Below the pieces are notes generated by a model. It was not told where the DNA came from, did not search any database, and saw nothing but the letters and a program-made list of their open reading frames with translations. A program made the position numbers and the translations under genes. Shown here in pieces: positions 61,242 through 64,000 of a DNA stretch of 64,000 nt (position 1 is its first letter; each line of letters begins with the position of its first letter). This stretch comes from Sycobia sp. Sy_11 (Eukaryota; Arthropoda; Insecta; Hymenoptera; Epichrysomallidae). The stretch is taken from positions 1,709,001 to 1,773,000 of the forward strand of contig JACCIC010000053.1 of NCBI GenBank assembly GCA_018907035.1, read 5' to 3'.

Positions 61242-61737
61242 CACATATACACGGTATACAGCGTCAAAGTCACGCAGCGACACCGCTACCGCGGCGGCCG
61301 AAAATATGAGCCGGCGAGAGCCGGGCCCGCCGCTGCCGCCCCACTCTCCCCCCCTTTCGCGCCCACGCGCTAATGCCACCTCGTTTATTATGCTTACATT
61401 ATTACGGGATTATTAGTCATCCCGCGCTTTCGCGCCCTCTCCCCCTCCTCCCCTTCCCCCCACCCCTCTTATGACTCCTACGCACGGTATACGCATATAC
61501 GTGGCAGTCTCGCGTCTCGCGAAACTTTGCGCCACCGCGAGCGGACCTTTCCGCGGCGGTGGCGGCGTTTTCGGCCGCGACTCCTCCTCCGCCTATAATA
61601 TCGCGTAACCGCGCGCTCGCGCGTACATCCGTTTATTTTTAAACAAAGCCAGCGCGCAACGCAACTATATATATATATATATATATATATACGCGCCGAG
61701 CTGTGCGGTTTCAATAATAATTCAATGCTCGAGTAAA

Positions 61738-61779
61738 AGAGAGAGAGAAAGAGAGAGAGAGGGAGAGAGAGAGAGAGAT
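61738..61779. repeat. Interrupted (GA)n microsatellite
   Basis: GA units with AAA and GGG interruptions. Confidence 0.9.
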
Positions 61780-62172
61780 CCGTGGGACAAATCGCCCAGG
61801 GGCCAAGAACGCGAGCTGAGCGCTGCGCGTAGGGGCGGGAGGGGGACGGGGAGGTGGGCGGGGACGTAGGAAAAGCGCGCCCGCGACCGCGGCGCGGGTC
61901 GGCTTGATTTATATACGGCGCAAGGTGTACAAAGCGATGGGTCGCGGCGCGCGCCGCCGCGCCGGGGCGCGCGATTGATGAGAACGAATGTATTATAATC
62001 GCGCAGCGCCTTTGGGTTAACACGTGTTTTTATAAATTAGCCAGCGGCGCTATATATTCGGCTGATATTTTCTTTTGTTTTTCCGCGGCCAAAAGGAGCT
62101 ACCATTAATCCGTTTATTAATAGGACGCTGGGCTGCAAGATGCGGGCCGAGCGCGATTTCCGCATATATATG

Positions 62173-62175
<3 letters not shown>

Positions 62176-62211
<36 letters not shown>
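62176..62211. repeat. (GA)n microsatellite
   Basis: About 18 GA units followed by a short CAGA tract. Confidence 0.95.
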
Positions 62212-62218
<7 letters not shown>

Positions 62219-62340
62219 GAACGACAGCAGAGAATTGTTTGGGCTATCCTGAATGTGTAGGATAAGCTTTTGTATATATATATATATACATGATGCGCGA
62301 ACGATATATTAAGGCCGGCTTGTTGAAATTTCACCGACTT

Positions 62341-64000
62341 GCATGGGGATTTAATTTAAACGCGTTTACGCGGATCAACCGATGACTTGACGGATAAGTG
62401 TGTATACACAGTACTCGGATGAAATATCTAAGCGATTCGTTTTTTGTTAAAATATTCCGAATCGTACCAAGGTAGATTTTCTTTCTGGGAATGCGTCGTC
62501 GTATTCAACGCTAACCTCCGTCGAAATAAATTTTTCGAAATTAATTTCTGATTTTCCCGCGCCGAGATATAATATTTTTACTTATTATAAGGCTATACAC
62601 ATTTTCATAGAATTGCCCGTGATAAATATATCAATTACAATCGCGATCTGACGATATGGGACTGTTTACAGTAGCTGTAAGTTGCATCGGTCTATCTTGC
62701 AGCGGGTTACCGCGAATTTTCCAATGGATAAAAAGTAAGGATTGTTTACACGCACCTTAACTCAACAAGCGCAGCTATAGTTTAAAAATTAAAATGTATA
62801 ATAATCATATGATGGGTTATGATTATAGTTATTTAGTTACCAAAATCATAAATAAATAAATAAAGATGTTATTATAGATGAGAATGTGAGATGGGATATA
62901 TATGTAAGGATACTTAGTTAAAACAAACTAAATACCTCTTATTTATATTTGTAAGTTAAGCCAGCCTTTGCGTATATTATATTATGGATTTTTTCACAGC
63001 GTTCGTTATTATGGGATCATAGCTCGAGTTGTAATATAAAAAAATAGTATAAGATACAATATTAAAAATTATTTATAAAAATCAATGTCTAATTACAGAA
63101 CGGCCTTTAAGTGTAGACCAATTATGCCTTTTGCCCCATCGATATTAATTTATTACGAAAAATTAATAGATATAGATTAAATACGAAGCTAGGATTAAAT
63201 ATTATCAATTCTTAAAATAATCAAGTCGATAAGCCATGAAATTCTTATATAATAGTTATTAAGACCTAAAATTTATTGCTAAATGAATTGAAATATTTAA
63301 ATTGCAGTAGTTTTACTAAGAAAACAACTTAGAGTTAATTATTTTATAATTACTAAAAAGTTAGATTATCAAAAATAATATTAAAAAATAATATAATGAA
63401 TAAGACAGTTTACAGATAATTACTTAATATATACTCAAATTACTAGTAGTTTTTAAGTTAATATACACGTGTAGAAATTCATTCACGAATTTGACGACTA
63501 TATGGCTAGTTTTCCTTATTTAATGTTAGGATCGAGAAAGTAAATCTAGTATGATCCTAGTTGCGATTTATTCCACTTTTATTGGCATTTTAGTTAGGGG
63601 ACGAGTTCAGATTCTGTTATTGTTCTCATTTTTTCCTCTATTCAGTGAATAATTGTTTAGCTCTTTTAATTTTTATTTATTTAAAATAAAAAATTACCAT
63701 TTACGTATTTAGGTAACGCATACCATTTAATTAGAATTTATAAATTACTTTCTATATGTATGTAATATATAATATGAAAAAAAAAATTCCCAGGTAGATT
63801 TAAAGTAATAGCGCGATAGAATGCATAATAAAGCTTTATTAAAAATGAACTTTAATTGAAAAAAAAAGGATTAGAATATGCACGTCATTTCGGATAGAGA
63901 AGTTTTTTATTAATGCTCTACAGTACGATGATTTTTCTGCAATATATTGAAATCAGGCACGCTTAATCCAAGAAATTGAAAATCTAGCGAAAATTGACTT
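62341..64000. other. AT-rich stretch, no gene seen
   Basis: No frame or element is recognised. The sequence becomes more AT-rich toward the end of the window. Confidence 0.4.

Larger units (their letters stand above)
60931..62340. other. GC-rich island with TA and GA repeats
   Basis: CpG-rich DNA with a TA repeat at 61197-61235, a shorter TA repeat near 61665-61691, and GA repeats at 61738-61779 and 62176-62211. Words such as cgggattattagtcatcccg near 61405 (a partial inverted repeat around attag) stand out in the GC-rich context. The minus frame 61478-62023 crosses both TA and GA tracts and is not credible. Confidence 0.4.

Noticed and set aside
61478..62023. 181-codon minus frame
   Set aside because: It runs through GA and TA repeats and Arg-rich CpG sequence, with no recognisable fold.
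1..64000. CRISPR arrays, bacterial operons or phage genes
   Set aside because: There are no regularly spaced unique-spacer repeats, no dense gene packing and no prokaryotic signals. The repeat spectrum is that of an insect-like nuclear genome.

Overview
This window looks like non-coding DNA from a eukaryotic, probably insect, nuclear genome. Hymenoptera (ant or bee type) is the best guess, but only from overall texture. Long AT-rich stretches alternate with short CpG-rich islands, simple repeats (TA, GA/CT, TA-TG) are very frequent, and the only recognisable proteins are decayed retrotransposon fragments. There are no operons, ribosome binding sites or dense reading frames. I found no intact host gene that I can support; the window is best read as intergenic or intronic DNA.

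Layout. From 1 to about 18.4 kb, AT-rich DNA is broken by GC-rich islands near 0-0.6, 2.1-3.0, 5.6-6.1, 7.0-7.8, 9.2-9.8 and 11.5-12.1 kb. This part also holds a divergent tandem duplication at 3.7-4.5 kb, two perfect 14-bp hairpins (2430-2467 and 8474-8505), and an AT-rich desert from 12.2 to 18.4 kb. A tRNA-derived SINE lies at 18.44-18.64 kb, and the tail of a second copy at 35.68 kb. A large GC-rich island follows at 18.7-19.7 kb.

Mobile elements dominate 23.5-34.7 kb. A Copia-type LTR retrotransposon remnant (23.56-27.87 kb: LTR, tRNA-iMet-like primer site, gag, partial LTR, no pol) was entered in mid-gag by a Jockey-like non-LTR retrotransposon (about 23.95-27.12 kb). The 13-bp target duplication survives on both sides. 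A second member of the same Jockey family lies in the opposite direction at about 32.1-34.6 kb. The two copies carry complementary internal deletions: the first keeps ORF1 and the reverse transcriptase but lacks the endonuclease, and the second keeps the endonuclease but lacks the reverse transcriptase core. Both are dead.

From 35 to 64 kb, GC-rich islands packed with microsatellites recur near 28.2-29.5, 36.6-37.0, 41.2-42.7, 43.8-44.5, 47.2-47.9, 49.3-49.7, 50.7-51.5, 56.0-56.9, 59.3-59.6 and 60.9-62.3 kb. Two non-autonomous repeat families sit between them. One is a MITE-like family with long inverted ends and flanking TA (37.82-38.07, 54.67-54.95 and a partial copy at 43.35-43.48 kb). The other is an inverted-arm element with a GTTCGAAACGTCG motif (51.85-52.33, a partial copy at 45.43-45.75 and an extra arm at 52.71-52.81 kb).

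A few short reading frames (22215-22415, 54940-55137 and the cluster at 57082-57781, all minus strand) look more protein-like than background. I do not recognise them and list them with low confidence. No statement here rests on a database search.
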